A stretch of DNA of 64,000 nt. Origin: Toxotes chatareus (lineage: Eukaryota; Chordata; Actinopteri; Toxotidae). Positions 13,966-28,500 of the stretch are shown here, one piece after another. The DNA is taken from assembly GCA_016801885.1 (NCBI GenBank), contig CM028898.1, positions 14,668,858-14,732,857 on the forward strand, in the 5' to 3' direction. A program made the position numbers and the translations under genes. Numbering within the stretch: position 1 is the first letter of the stretch; the number at the start of each line of letters is the position of its first letter. Under the pieces are notes generated by a model that had not been told where the DNA came from, searched no databases, and saw only the letters and a list, made by a program, of their open reading frames with translations.

Positions 13966-16900
13966 TGTATTTAAAAAAAAAAAAAAAACTGTCTTTATTA
14001 TAACACCTGTGACTCAACCAAATGGTGGTGGTGCCAGGGTACTGTCTGGGTGCACAATGGCCCAAGGAAATAAATGAATTAGGAAAAGAAACCAAAAAAC
14101 AGCACAGTGATATGTCCAGATTGCAGATCGAGGCATAAGCTCCCACAGTGTTTTCAATGGATTATGTTCACTTGTGTTTCTGCCTGCTCAGACCAACTGC
14201 TTGGCAGAGACGCACACAGACATCTCTGAAAGTGTGCATACTTTACATACAGTCGGAACAGTCCAAAAGACTGCACCAGGCATTATATTCACCAAGGCTG
14301 GAGAGTATTTAATTGATTTTTACCTATATTGGTAAATTACAGGAACAAGAGCAGTAACAAGCTTTTGCCAGTATGGCTGGCAATTGTTTGCTTTGCCATT
14401 AACCCATAGTGCTACAACTAGACGCCTCTTTTGGATTGGGACTGTAATCAGACTTGACACAAGGTGAGTGGCTTCCATCCACAATCTCTCTAAGTGTGTA
14501 TCACAGGCATGTTTGAGATGCATCAGAGCTTCCCATCCATCTGAGTTTTAAGATGTCTCCATGGAGATGATTGACGACAGTAAAAGGCCGCTCTGGAGTG
14601 AAGCCCCGGGTGAACAGATGAGATCACAAATCTCATTTCTTTCTCTGTCTCATTTTCTTTCTCTGTCACAGTTTCTCTCTCATCTCTCCCTCTCTGTCGC
14701 CCTCTCACTTTCTCACTCCTACATACACAAACAGGTGCAACATTCTCAGTGCATATTCAAACATTTTTTCAAGTTTTTTTTCCTCCTTTCATCTTCATGG
14801 TTGCAGTAAAAGGTGTACAGAAAAAAACATTAAAAAGTCCTTCAAGGTTTTTGGGAAGATGTGAATTGTGACTCTGTGTTTTGAATTCGGAGTCTGGACA
14901 TCTTTAAATGAGCTGGCACAGTGCTCTTCCAATATACCACAACCTTTGTTTTGCTCTTCCTCAGTTAGAAAAACCATAAAAAGATCCTTTATCTCACATA
15001 ATATATCTTCTTTCCCCGAGATTTGGTCAATAAGTGCTGAATGATTTGGTATTTCTCAACTGTGAAAACAGATGTTAATGTGTGCTTTCATGGGAAGGTG
15101 AACTAGGAAGCAGTCCAATAATGGTTGATTCGCTAGCTGTGCGTGCAGTTGTGGAGACATACACATCAAGAGACAGAGGAATTGCCACAGGCTGGATTCA
15201 AGGCCATTTCAACCATCAACTCCAAGGAATTTCAGCAATTTAGCATTTCTAAAACATTTCAGAATCTTGGCACTCAACCATGGCCAGAAGCTATGAAGAA
15301 CCTTGATTCTACTATCATGTCCCTCTGTCATGTCATTTCATTAGTGTAATGACCCATCGATTTAGCATTTATGCAACAAATTGTATTGAGGCTGGCTGTG
15401 GGCCAAGTCAATCACAGGCAAGGCCGCCTGTGCATCTTGGCACAAGAAGGTGATTAAACTGACTTGGAAGATGAGCAAGGAGAATTCCTGTTTCCCCACC
15501 TTGACAAACAGGATGTTGCCTGCTAGTACCACACCCGACTGGGTTTCCTCTATTCTTACCTTGTCTCCTTCAGGGCTGGGAGGCGGCAGGGGAGTGCCCT
15601 TCACCCAAGTTTGGCACATTTAGCCACATGAGCTATGTGGCGGAGAGATGCGGATGTTCAGAACGGGAGCAACAGATGGACTTGGCAAAATGGGCGAGGG
15701 TCGGAGTGTGTTCACACCAAATCGGTATCCAACAGGAACAGCTTGAAATTTTGCTCAATTTCAATGTCAGTTTGCTCTTGTTGAAATTGATTTGGTTCTC
15801 CTTCAACACAGTCCATTCTTCCCCACTGAGGGTCACCTGTGAACATTACAGTGCTATGCCTGCACAGACCAAATTCTCCTTTCCTCCTTCCCTCTGTCAA
15901 CATTCATAACCTGGTTGCTCTTGCCAGTTTGGTGTGATTACCAAGCCTGACTGATTTGCATGTGATGTGTGCCCTTTTCCTGTGTGTTTGCCCTTTGAAC
16001 TGCAGAAGTTTGAGAAAATGAGGTTGAACTGAACAGTGTTGGTCGATAATTCTTTACTGAGTAACGTGTTACAGTTGTGTGATTGCTTTTTCTTAAACAG
16101 GTAGTTCACATTTCTTTACTAACATCATGACTTTCATATCTATGAAATTGGGGGTCAGCTTGTTTGCTGTTGAACCAGGGGCTGTGCTCAGTGGACAGAT
16201 GTTGAATTAGTTTAGTAAAAACTAAGTCTGGAAAAGAGGATATTAGTGGATATGTTAGATGTGATCTATTCCAAACCTTTACGCTTTGAGGAACATTTGA
16301 CCTTTCCTCTGACATGTCGTCTGTCACTACATCTGGTGACAATGGAAAGTAACCACATGCCCGCTTCAGTGCTGCTTCTACAAGCCTTCTCAAAGATTGC
16401 CGTTTGTCCCCATTCATCTCACACACTGCTCCCACTTTAACATATTGGCATTTCTGAGGTGCTTTGTGGTAATTGTCAGCCAAATGGCGGCTCCTCGTTT
16501 GTTTCACTGACATTTTGCCTTTGGTTGATTGTGTATTTAACAGGGGAAGGAAAGCAAAATTAATTGGAGAGAAGCCCTAATCTGTCTGCTTGAAATGTCA
16601 CCCCTGTATTGTGATGCCTACACTGACACAGTGGCACATAAGAGGCAGCGACAGAGGAGAGAGAGAATTAGAGAAATCTAGAGGAAGAGAGAAAGAGAAA
16701 AGAGAAAGAAATAATAAAACAAAATGAAAGCCAAAAGAGGGAGATAGACGACTTATAAATCAATCTCAGAAATCAATAATGCTTAAAGACTCCATACTTG
16801 TCCCTATGGGTTTTAACCTCAATATTATCCTAAAGCGATTGCAAATTACCAAACGTTTATGTTATCGGCTCTTTTGTTGTGTTTCTGAGCTCAGATGATA

Positions 16901-19900
16901 AAAAAAAATATCTAGTGCCGGGGTTTTTGAAGCTTCACTGCTGCTTCGAACGTAGGAGAGCAACAGGGGATTTGTCATTCTACTCTGGTTGGTCTGTAGT
17001 ACCGTATAAGAGCAGCCTGCTAGTTTGCATTCAGAGCATAACTGGGAAAGTACAAGCTGATCAAAAGCTGATCAAAGGGTGATTATACAGCATTTTGGAG
17101 TTCCTAGTCAAGCTCTTCCCACCAAGTTGTTTTTTGAAATGTCACCACTTCCCCAGGGAGCCCCTTAAGAGCATAAACCTAGACGGACTTAGCAGGCTAC
17201 CTGCTAATGTCACTGACATACCTTTTTTTTTTTTTTTTTTTAAACATTTCCACGCTCATTTTCCTGCTTGTTCATCTGAGAAGATTACATGATTCCGCAT
17301 GGTTCAACAGTGAACTGGAGAGCAGAAGCAGAGCTGACCTACACAGCCAAAATTAATCAACTATATATTTTGTAAAAAGAAATTGGACATATGTTTTGCC
17401 ATGTAGAAAGTTTTTATGCTGAGGATTTGAGGATTGAAGCTTTAAAGGATGTTAAATTTGCATCATCAGCAAAACTGGGCTTAAAATCAAACAACATGAC
17501 CTTTTTCTTTGCATTAATTGACACTACTACACAATCTACTTCAAAACAAAGTTCATACAAGCGTTGGCTGGTGGATAACTGTAATGTTAGGCAGCAACAT
17601 TAGTTGGAATTAACATTAACAGAAGATTAAATAAAATGCTGCTATTTTCAACCTGGGTCTCATTCCAATAATTGTAATAGTAAAATAATTAAAATCACCT
17701 GTCCACCAGTCACTACTGCTGAGTGTCCTGCTCCCGCTCACCACATGACCTAATTACCCAGCTGATCCCTATCAGCCTCTGTATTTAAACGGTGGTGAGC
17801 TGTTGACACACTCTTTGCCAGATCTTTTGTGTTGCCCAATGCCTTTGTGCTTTAGTTTTGCTCTTTCCTGCTCTTGTTCTGATGACCCTCTCTTGTTTGC
17901 TGAATCTGACTGCCTTCACATTGACTGCAACCCTGACTTTAGACCCAGCAAACAAATACTCTCTTTCTGCATTGTCCATTGAGTGTTCTTATAGGTCCTT
18001 CTCCCTGAGCCAAGTACACCTCTGTTTGTGCCCTGTATCTATATCCACACCTACAGTGGTTTGAAATAAGAATCACTGATTAGCATTCTCAACCATGATC
18101 GCTTCACATCCACTTCTCAGGAAAAATGGACGGTCTTCTCCGAATGTTTGTTCGTCTTTTGAGCACAGGAACAAAATGCTGAATACTAAACACTGACCCA
18201 AGCTGAAGTGTCAGTGTCAGAGTTTTTGGTTTTTGCTGTATCTGAACAACGCTCAGATCCTGGGAAATTCATACTTTTAAAGGATGACTTCTTAATGTCC
18301 CTTGTCTTCCTGCATTAAGAATGTATCATGAGAGGTGTGTTTATCCTTATTTAGGTCACTCTGGGAATATACCAGACGTTTACCACTAACAGAGATGCCA
18401 ACACAGTTACATATGCATCTAAGATCTCAGTAGTAATTTGAGCAGCATGTCTATGCTGAGGTTCTTTAAAGTTTCCAGGCACAAAATCTTCCCATCATGT
18501 ACTTCCCACAATGGCTTGACCCCTGCTGTCCACCCACACTCCATCTCAGTGGACGACATGTGAGACAAGTACTTGTTCGAAAGGCTCGGCACCTTAGACC
18601 CACTGCTGCCGCTCATATGTGGGGTGACCAAAATGTCCTCTTTAAACTGGGTCAGTCCTGATTTTCATGCGTTTGTCCCCTGCTCAGTGTATTATCTATC
18701 ACGTTATCTTATTTGTAATATGAAAAGGCACATCAGGATCACAAGAGGCAGGGATGCTATTATTTTCTTGTGACATGACATTAAAAGAATGAAATACATT
18801 CTTTGTTGGCTTGGTTATTGTGAGTGTTCTGAATAACTTTTTCTAAATAACCTCAGACGAATGTGTTGACGAGGATGTCACATAGTTGCATCATGCTTGT
18901 CAAAGCACTTTAATTAATAACAAGTCCCTATTATTAGTGGCATTGAACTGAACACACCTTTGTCCTCGTTACATAGTTGTCACTGAAAACTTTGTTCAAA
19001 GTTTTTCATTACTTCAGATGTGTCCTAGTTTCTCTGGTCATCCTAGTCATTTTAAGACAGGACATTGGGTTTACTCTGTATAAAATCCTCCACACAGTCA
19101 GGCCCACCTAGTTTTTATTACTTTCATTATGTTACAATTATTTTTACATACTGAAAACCTCTCAACTACAAACATACAACATCTGCACTGAATATAAATA
19201 CTGTGTCATATTGATCAATCAGAAGTGGTCAGTCAGATAAGCTTCAAATATTCCAAATATACCTTTTACAAAGATTTATTCTTGCATTCATTCATTCACA
19301 CTAATGTGTAACTGTTCTTTAATGAACATTCCCTTGGTATTTGGTTTTCTGCATGTTTTCATAGAAACAGCTTAATTTTGTTTATGTTAAATAACTTGTG
19401 GATAGAACTGATGAAACTCACAGAAGTGAGTATTTTTCATCTCAGATTAGAAGAAAACCACACGGCATGCGTGACTCATGCTGGAGGATGCCAAAGCCTG
19501 GAAAAGCTGGTCCCGATGTCCAAGGTTAGGTTCTGCAATTATAAAAGGATAAATAAATTTAATAAAAATAATAATTAATCATTAACACTTGAAAAAAATA
19601 CTGATACAAATTAACAGGTATTAATGTTTTTGGATTGCTTTTCTAAGGATGATTTTGTTTGGAAAAAATATTATCTCCACTTTGCTAGAATTTTCATTGA
19701 AGTGTATATACACATAAAAAAGACACAAATTAACACATTCACCTTCTAAGTGTCAGGGTTAGATATTTGTGTTTGCATAGATTGATATTCATTTAAGCAG
19801 GAAATTATTTCCCCTTCTGCCAGCCCTCAGAACAGCCAATGGCCATGGCTAAGCAGCTGTATAATCATGTACAGCCCATGCCACTTCTGTGGTTGAGACT

Positions 19901-22080
19901 TACATACAAACATACGGATGCACATGCCACACCAGGCGACGACACTGGAGATCTGAAGTGCTCTGCCGCATTCCGGGCTCATCAGACAGTCCCTCGTCCG
20001 CAAGCAGCACTTGGGACAACTACTGCCTGAGCTTTGACTCTCTGTGTCCTTGTGTTTCTGGGGCTGAGTTTGCCTCGTGTCCTGTTGCTTTTCATCCCAC
20101 TCCTCACTCTCTCCTCTTCCCATGTTGTTTTTTTTTTTTTTTTTTTTGCTGACAAAAGGCAAGTGGAGTGTAGTAGTTTGAGGACAGAAGGATCAGATCT
20201 GTGAAGGAAATGGCAGGAATGTAATAGTGTCTGTGTACCACAGCTTCATTATAGCAGAATTTTCACAGGGAATAATATGAGCTACATTTGTGCCCACGCT
20301 CTCAGGCTTCACAATACAGGCTTTGTTTACAATAACAGTGTCATTATGTCCAGTGTCAGAATGCTGTGATTTTGTTTGCTGAGACTTGGCAGCTATTAGC
20401 GAATGCAATGATTCAACCTTTGTTCATTGCACTTACCAGGGTGTGTTTTGTTATCACCTTCATCTTATTTTGGGTTCTGGAATGTTTGCAACTACCCAGG
20501 TAACATTCCTGCCTCTAGCACCTCCTTAAAACATGGAGATCCTTTTTTGTGATCACAACATACAGCCACACACAACTAGGAAATTTAGCACAATCTAAAT
20601 GTAAACTCAGTTCTACAGGACACGCCGCTGCACCTTTGAATCAGTGTGACCAGGTGTTTGTTCTCAGAAAAATACATTTACCCATCACTCCTTTTAAACA
20701 ACCGAACAGTTCAGTTTCATTAAAGAGAAATCTTCCACAAGTGTGAATCATTAACACTGTGGCCTAAACTTAAGTCTTTTTATGAAGACTTTATCGAGTG
20801 AAGTCACATTGATTTGACAGATTAACAATTCTTCCACACTGATGATCATTTCTCCTGCCAGGAACTGAGGCCCCCTGTTTTAACTGTCGGATACAATTGC
20901 TCCCCACAGAGATTATCAGATATTAAGTGATAACCCTGATGGTGAAATAACATCTTATCTGTGCCATCCGATGGCTCCCCATTTATTACCACTGACAGTA
21001 AATTAGATTGCTGGCATCTGGAGGGTATACTGGCATTTTGAGTGCACCTTTCCATCTCATTCTGCTTTCAAAACTCCATTGGTTTTCAATCATAAGTAAT
21101 GAAATTCCATCACCCTCCTCTGCCATGAAAGCGACTTGGAAAGGAAGTGAGAGAAGGCCATTAAGAGTAGAGAAAACGAGTAATGGTCTTACCCTTTGCT
21201 TTCAGAGTCGCCTCTCTGTCGGTTTAAATCTCCTCTCTTTGTGGAGTGCAATGAACACACACCTTCACCCTTACAGGCTCACAGTGTTATGAACAGTGTG
21301 CCGGTGTTAATGTCACAGCTCACATGAACAGCAGGTGTGTCTTCAGGTTTTACAGGTTTGACCACGTGGACCTCCCTGACGTAAATGATTTTACTTACAA
21401 CAAACAGCCCATTTAATTTTGGGCTGAGTCTTGAGGGTGGAATCAGTAATCCAAGTGTAAACAAGAGGTTCGACCCATCAGCAAAATTCAATACATTCAT
21501 AAACTCCAGACACTTTCAAAATTTGTTGTGTAATGTTTGTTTACATCACTACTGTTTGGAAACGCAGCAGTAAAATGGACACAATTAAAATCAACTGTGA
21601 AACATTAAAAAAAAAAAAAAAAATCATAAATAAGTCTGTGTTCAGACAGACAGACAGACAAGTCTGTGGAATTTCAGCATTTCATTTGCATAATTCCTTC
21701 AAGTAATTCATCTCCACACACAGTAATATTGCATTTTAATAGCCAATAACTAATACATTTCCTCTCAGCTGTGTGACAGAATATGTTGCACAAATGTTTC
21801 TTGGTGCTGCTGTGGAAATGCAATCAAGTCTTAATAAATAATTACATGGAATAATTAATTGATTAGACAGCACATTTCATTACATCATGAACAATGATGA
21901 ATTGACAAAAGCAATTTAGGGAAGCAATTAAAGCGCAAACTATTTGAATATATTCAAAGAATTGAATTCCATTAAGAAGGGGAATCGTCTACAACCGTAG
22001 CAGTGTAACATGCACAGTAATTCATTACTTTTGTCTAAACAGTACATTCAAATTGGTGAACAGGAAGAGAGGGAAATATA

Positions 22081-22505
22081 GAAGTGTGTGTGGTGTGTGT
22101 GGGGGGGTGTGTGGGGGGTGTGTGTGGGGGGGGGGGGTATGGGGTGTGTGTGGGGTGTGTGGGGGGGTATGGGGTGTGTGTGGGGTGTGTGGGGGGGGTA
22201 TGGGGTGTGCGTGTGTGTGTGGGGGGGTATGGGGTGTGTGTGGGGGGGTATGGGGTGTGCGTGTGGGTGTGGGTGTGTGTGGGGGGGGTGTGTGTGTGGG
22301 GGGTGTGTGTGTGTGGGGGGTGTGTGTGTGTGGGTTTGTGTCTGTGGGTGTGGGTGGGTGTGTGGGTGTGTATGTGTGTGTGGGGGTTGTGTGTGGGTGT
22401 GGGTGTGTGTGTGTGTGTGTGGGGGGGGGGGGGGTTTGTGTGGGTGTGTGTGTGTGTGTGGGTGTGGGGGTGTGTGTGTGTGTGTGTGGGGGGGGGGGTG
22501 TGGGG
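22081..22505. repeat. G-rich GT minisatellite (VNTR)
   Basis: About 425 bp made only of GT runs and G runs of 3-13 on the plus strand. The first part has a higher-order unit starting TATGGGGTGTG at 22138, 22168, 22199, 22228 and 22249 (spacings 30, 31, 29 and 21 bp). The rest is irregular (GT)n(G)n. Long open frames on both strands here are low-complexity translations (VCGGVWG-like or HTHTPPHT-like), not genes. Dense G runs give G-quadruplex potential. Confidence 0.95.
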
Positions 22506-25500
22506 ATACAATGAGAAATTTTATCGTATTTGCAAGATGTTGCCTGTTTTACACATCCAGCAGACATGAAGAAACCTTAGCATTTATTTAGGGCTCTGTG
22601 TCTGTTCACCCGACAAATGTGGGTCTCAGAGCGGGTCTCTACCAACTCCTGAGGAAAATACCTGGCTCTTTAACTGTTCTGTTTCATTTTCTTTACTAGC
22701 TAGTTTCTCAGTTTGTCTGTTTGTTGCTTAACAGAATGTCTAATGGTAACAAGGTAAAAAGAAGTTGCAGCAAAACTAGTGAATCAACTATAGTCTGGGT
22801 AGCCCATGTGTGTCCATATCATTTGGTGTACTGGGTGCTGTATATAACAGCAGGACATGATATGGCATTTGCATTTTCCTCCAGTTTTTTTTTTCTTTTG
22901 TCTGTTCAGTTGCTGCTCTATTACCCAAGCAGAGAATATCTTGCAGAAACATGACAAGCAGTCCATCCTAACAGATCACAAGCCCATGCAGCCACCACAT
23001 TCCCAAGATGCATTCTCTCAGCTGTTATTGTGCACAGGCACACATAGTGTTCTGGAACTGCTCAAACACTTCTCAAGCCAACTATTTTCAAGGCTGTAGA
23101 AGTGCATCTACAGCGAGCCCTGGAAGAATATGTTGAGCTGTAATGTAAAAGAATTAGATGAAGGAAGAATATCCTACCCTTGACAGTCCATTATTCTGGT
23201 TGATGGTGCACCTGTCACCTTCATTCCTTCTACAGTGAGCACTACACACGATGACAGTAAATCCTGTCTTGAATCTGGTTTTCAGTCCTCCAATAAAATC
23301 TCAAGTTTACAAAAGTGTGACTGGTTATCTGAGCTTGTCTGTCAAAGTGTCAGAAGTGTATGTTGGCCTCTGCTATGCTGTTATGCTTAGTGGGATCGGG
23401 CAGTGCTCAAATCCAGGAAGACCCAGATATCTTCCTGTTCTATTGTGGTTGACTTGTCTAAGACCATTATATCTGATTTCAAGTGATCCTGAGTTTCTTC
23501 TTTTTTAACACTTTGACAACAGACAGGTAACTTGTTCACAAACAGTGCTCGGTGCACACAGATTCAGGGGACAAGACCGCTTTGGTAGCCAGTCACAAGA
23601 TTGAAAAGACAGTGCCATTTCAGAGTTGGATCTGTTTGCTCTAAGTTTTGCTCTAAAGGCTTGTGCTGTTGTTGTTCCCCCTCTACTTGTAAATCACAAT
23701 TAATTAACACTAAAATGAAAATGAACTGTGCATCAGTTTGTTTGAGCCAAAAAATGCCATATGTGGTGTGTTAGGATCACTGTTTATTCTTTTCTGTGTT
23801 GTTTGGTTTTTTAATCAGGTTTCATCCAATATTCTGAGGAGCAGAATATTTTAACTGACTTTCACCCAGATTTTATGCCCCTCTTCACCCTAAACTTAAA
23901 CTGTTGCTGGAGGGCATTTTACAGCAAACAAAGTCATTTGAATGAAAATGAAATGAAAAATACAGTAATATACTGTGAATACAAATGGAAAGAAAGCACA
24001 AATGCACTGCTGATTATTCACTAGAGACCTTTAAGGGGTATAAATGATTGAGCTACAGCTTATTTACACTGCAAAAATCAACTCTTTGTCTATTATTTCC
24101 TTTTTAATAGATTTTCATGCATTTTTATAAATCAGGAAGCAATAAATCTCCCATTTTAAAGTTCTAAGCTCTTGCACTGTGGCACTGAACTCACTCTTGT
24201 TTGTTTGGAAGGGATGCTCTTGAAATTTTTTAGCTCTTGTTTCTAGGAAGTTCATTAATGTATTGTACTGTGAGTCACTTTGTACAAAAGCCCCTGCTAA
24301 ACAAATGCAATGAGAAGTGTAATGTGAAGTCCAGTCGATGAGCTCATATGGAATAAATTATTATGTGAATGTAGAATATGTATAGCATTGATATTTGGAG
24401 TTTAGGTTCGGCTTCAGTGTCTACATGTGGATTAGTGGGTGAGGTTGAGGCCTTTGAAATATGCAGCAATACATGAAGAGCAGCAGCAGCAAGTGACAGC
24501 AGAGCTTGCAAGTGAGCAGTGGGGCAACTGGAATGGTAGCAAAAGTATGAGCAAAGCACCAACAATTAAAGCAAGATGCCATCATGAAAATGGCTCTTTG
24601 GATACATGTTGAAGTGACATGAATATGCTGTGTGAGTCATTTGGCACCTTGTTACAACAGCCACTGGCTAGAGATTTAGTGGACATCTTTTCCACTCCAT
24701 ACAGTTAGGAGTATTTTTGTTAAGTGATTTTCAGCCTTTCTCTGATGTTCCAACACCTTTAAAACATAAAATGTTTGACATTTAATTTCACAAAATTGAT
24801 ACCTCTATGTGATATGATACTAATTACACCCAGTTTCTTTGAATGGATGTTTGCACTGAATGGAGAAAAAAAATCTTACTGAAACCTACATACAAAAATG
24901 CTTGTACACATACAATAGAAAGCAATTAAGTGTGATTTGCTATAGCAGAGTACAGTCTGAAGTGTTTATTGTCATGTTAGAAACGATTCAGCAGTGAGCC
25001 ACAATAACTGCCATGCTACCTCAGAACCTCAGCCTAATTGAAAATTTTCTCAGGTTATCGCCTTTTCTGTGAGGAAATGTATTTTCATTCATCCCGCTGC
25101 TCTTATTCTTGTTTTATTAAACTGAAAATAATCAAGAAATTACACAGAGGGACGATTTATTGCTCTTAACTGTTCATGTTGGGAATTTGGCCTTGGACCT
25201 TTGTACCAGCCTCTTTCTCTCATGATTGTTTTATCTGTCCATGAATTCTAGCAATATGTTCTCTTTCACTCTTTTCTTATGGTGCCATTCTGTCTTACCT
25301 CTTTTTCCTTGATCGCCATTTCTCTCTTCCAACATTCCTCTCTTCCACTGCTCATATACTATTGTACATCATAGCACACCTACAGTGACGCCCTGCATTC
25401 TTTACCTGCGCTGTATTCATGTTTACACATTATTGTTTATATGTACTTTCTTTCACAGTCACATTCATCTATACATGTATTGCAGATTCTGTGCTGCTTG

Positions 25501-28500
25501 TTAACAGAGTAGAGGTGGGAGCACCGACTGCTGAATTGCTGTCAAACATGCAGATGTGACCTTGATCATCTGTGAGGGGAAGAGGCGGTCATAAATTCAG
25601 CTATTATGCCATGGCAACACTATTAATTCTGCTGCAAAACAGATGTGAAATACAACCACAACATTTGATTGGATATGACAGGTAACCCTGACTCTTACAG
25701 TCAACATCACACCGCAGGTGAGACCTTAGAGGATGTTTAAGTAAAACTGGATCAGAAAGAATGAGAAGCTGTGTTGCTGGTTGTTAGCTGTTTGTGTGCT
25801 GTGGCAGACAGAAGAATGTCTTGATTATGCTGTGGAAATGTTGATGCCCACCCACTTCAACAGAGCCAAAACAAAATGATAAGAAATATGTTGAATGGAA
25901 TCACATAAAGTGAAAAAATATTATTTGATTCAATCTACCAGTGGTGCAATCATTTTTGAGCATTGGTACAGAATTGGCTTATACTTTTTGACAGAGGTTT
26001 TGGAATAGGAAACAGCAATGCAGTCTTTTTGTCCTTGTGCATCAGCTAATACAAGAAAGTAACAACCCGACTAGGAGGCACACGCTCAGCTGATATTTGC
26101 AGCCTGAGGTTAGAAGTGAGTTTGACCACATATGAAATGCACCATTTAACCTGTGTTTGCCATTCCTCCCTCCACTCAGCATGAAGATAATTGGATATAA
26201 AACATCAGTGAAAAGTCATAGCTCTTCTCCTTCTACCCCTGCAGGCTCTCACAGGCCCAATTCACACAATAAAACATAATTAAACCTCATCAGTGACACT
26301 TTAAATGTGGTGGACGGGGGAGAGTGTTCAGTAGTCTGCCTTATAATTCATGTGGATGCAATTGTCATTGACCTCACCCTCTGCTGGATGACCAGTTTTT
26401 TATGTTTCTTTCTGCTGTGTCAAATTCCAGCTCTCTGTTTTTCCTGTTGTATCCCCGAGTTTGTTTTATTGTACTAATATATGATCAAATTAAATGGCTG
26501 GCTGAAGTCAAACAGACACGTGCAATAACATAATGAAAAACCCTAAACCTCACCATGTGGATCCACATAAAGGGGACATTCTGGAGGCTGCAATTACTTT
26601 GATAGCAACCATTTCTCTTCTCCCACTCTCTGACTCTCTTTTTCCTTGAAGAAAGCCTATAGATTGTGGAGCCGAGGCAGCGATGACTGAATGATCAAGT
26701 TTTCTCGACAGAAATTATGAGAGCTGGAATGAGATCACTTCCTGAGCTATGCAGCTCTAATCACAGTTGGCTTTTTTTCTTTTTATGGGCAGGGGAAGTG
26801 TGTATACCTGCTGTTGTCAGATTATATACACGCCTATCTTTTCAATGCAACCTGGCAACTCAGAACAATGTTGGAAAAAAAAATAGGTGGGGGCTGTGTG
26901 TTCAGTATGACTTTTCAGTTAGTTTGAGCTCAACAAGACCTTCAACTTTCTTAAATTAGCATCAAATAATTTGACTATTGGCCTAGCATTGCACAAAATA
27001 TAGGTCCCAGCCAACGTCTACAGCCACAGAGAGATGGAAGGCCTTATACCAGATCAGCTTATTAAGTTATTGGGCTTTGCAACCCTTATTGGAGAGGGAG
27101 AACGGGTAGTGTGTGAGCATGTGAGTGTGTAGCAGGTGTAAAAGCATGAAATATAGCGGCAGTGAAGGGTGCAGCGTAAACCTGGCCACTCTAACTTTTT
27201 TTAATTTGGATTGGCAAGTCAACTGCCAGGATGGCAATATTTTATCCTCAAGTCGTTTTCTGAGTATCCTGCTCTGAAGTAGAGTGGCTCTCCATCATGT
27301 TTGTCAGAGGGAACTTTATTGAAGAACACTGAGACCGGATTGGATGCTGGGCACACATTGATGTTTATGGAAGAGGGTGTGCATGGGGGCTGGTGTTGGT
27401 GGAGAGATTATATTGAATTTGCATCTGAGTTACTTTGTCACTTACAAGCCATACCCTCAGCCAGCGTATGCATTTAAATCCATTTCTTTAGCAAAGAGTT
27501 TGTACAGAGCTGCTGTGTGTTGATTAGGATTAAGTTCTTTAAAAAATGGCTTATGAAATAAACTACGTCACCAAATTTTGGTTCAACAGCTTAAATTGTT
27601 ACAGTATAAGGATGAAATATGTTTACCTCAAGGCTTTGTCTCTGGGGGTCTCCAGAGGTCTCTGGAGATCATGTCCTTACCCCAACATTGCAACAGAGAA
27701 ATAAAAAGCTCTTACAACACTACGAACATCCAACAATATTATATTAATTTTTTTTTCTGCCATGTCTGTGTCGATTCATTCAGTTAGTACAATGTGTGAT
27801 CTGTAGTTTCACCCTCATTCAGTGGGCTGTGTCAGTGCAAAAGATCACTACCAATAAAACCCTTTGGATGAGTTTGTCCCTTCATGTCACAAGAAAACAG
27901 TATTTGCAACTGAAAATTGATGATTAACCACTTAATATTGTGCACAATGTTTTTAATGAACAAGGTGAGCAATGTCAAAAGTCATTTATGAGAGCGGATA
28001 ATGTTCCTTTCTGGCATACTTGTTTTACACGCAACAGCTAATACTGTTGTGAAAAGACGCACAGACATCCCATTCAATGAAACATTTTTTTTGAAAGAAT
28101 ATGCAGTCTGTTGTGGTACTGAAAACAATTTTCGATTGCTGGATTTTATAAAAAGCATCCTGGAGAGCACTGGAATTATTTCAGTTTTTGTGTCTGTCCT
28201 GAATTTGTTCAAGGACCTCTGACTGAAATATAGCGCTTATGAATCCTCAAGGTAATGGAAAAGATGCTCTGCTGACAGCCAGCAGAGACCCAGGGTCATG
28301 TTTTTCCTTGCACACATAAATCTTGGCCTCCTCTTGCCCCCTGCCCACCCTTCTCCTACATCTGTAGCAGGAGCTGTCTTTTGGCTATCTTGACCGATTG
28401 AGAGGCATGATTTATATCCCCAGGCCAGGACTATGGTAGAAAATTCAATTAAATGTGGCAACATAAATAGAAGATAAATGAATAAGTGCCCTCACCTCTC

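Larger units (their letters stand above)
9116..22080. other. Gene-free flank with repeat fragments
   Basis: Apart from the repeats listed at 10096, 11963 and 13850, I see no gene. Poly(T) tracts at 17221-17241 and 20127-20147 and a GA-rich stretch at 16640-16740 are simple sequence. The last 400 bases (about 21690-22000) are AT-rich with many TAATTA/CAATTA words. Confidence 0.55.

Noticed and set aside
16106..16513. 135-codon minus-strand open frame
   Set aside because: No domain; a chance open frame in moderately GC-balanced DNA.
17700..18062. Possible dispersed repeat (CAGCTGATCCCTATCAGCCTC then TGTATTTAAAC)
   Set aside because: The texture resembles a common fish repeat family, but no second copy in the window and no termini support it.
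22025..22591. Several overlapping open frames of 150-180 codons on both strands
   Set aside because: They are translations of the GT/G minisatellite (Val-Cys-Gly or His-Thr-Pro repeats) with no start context, domain or conservation signal.
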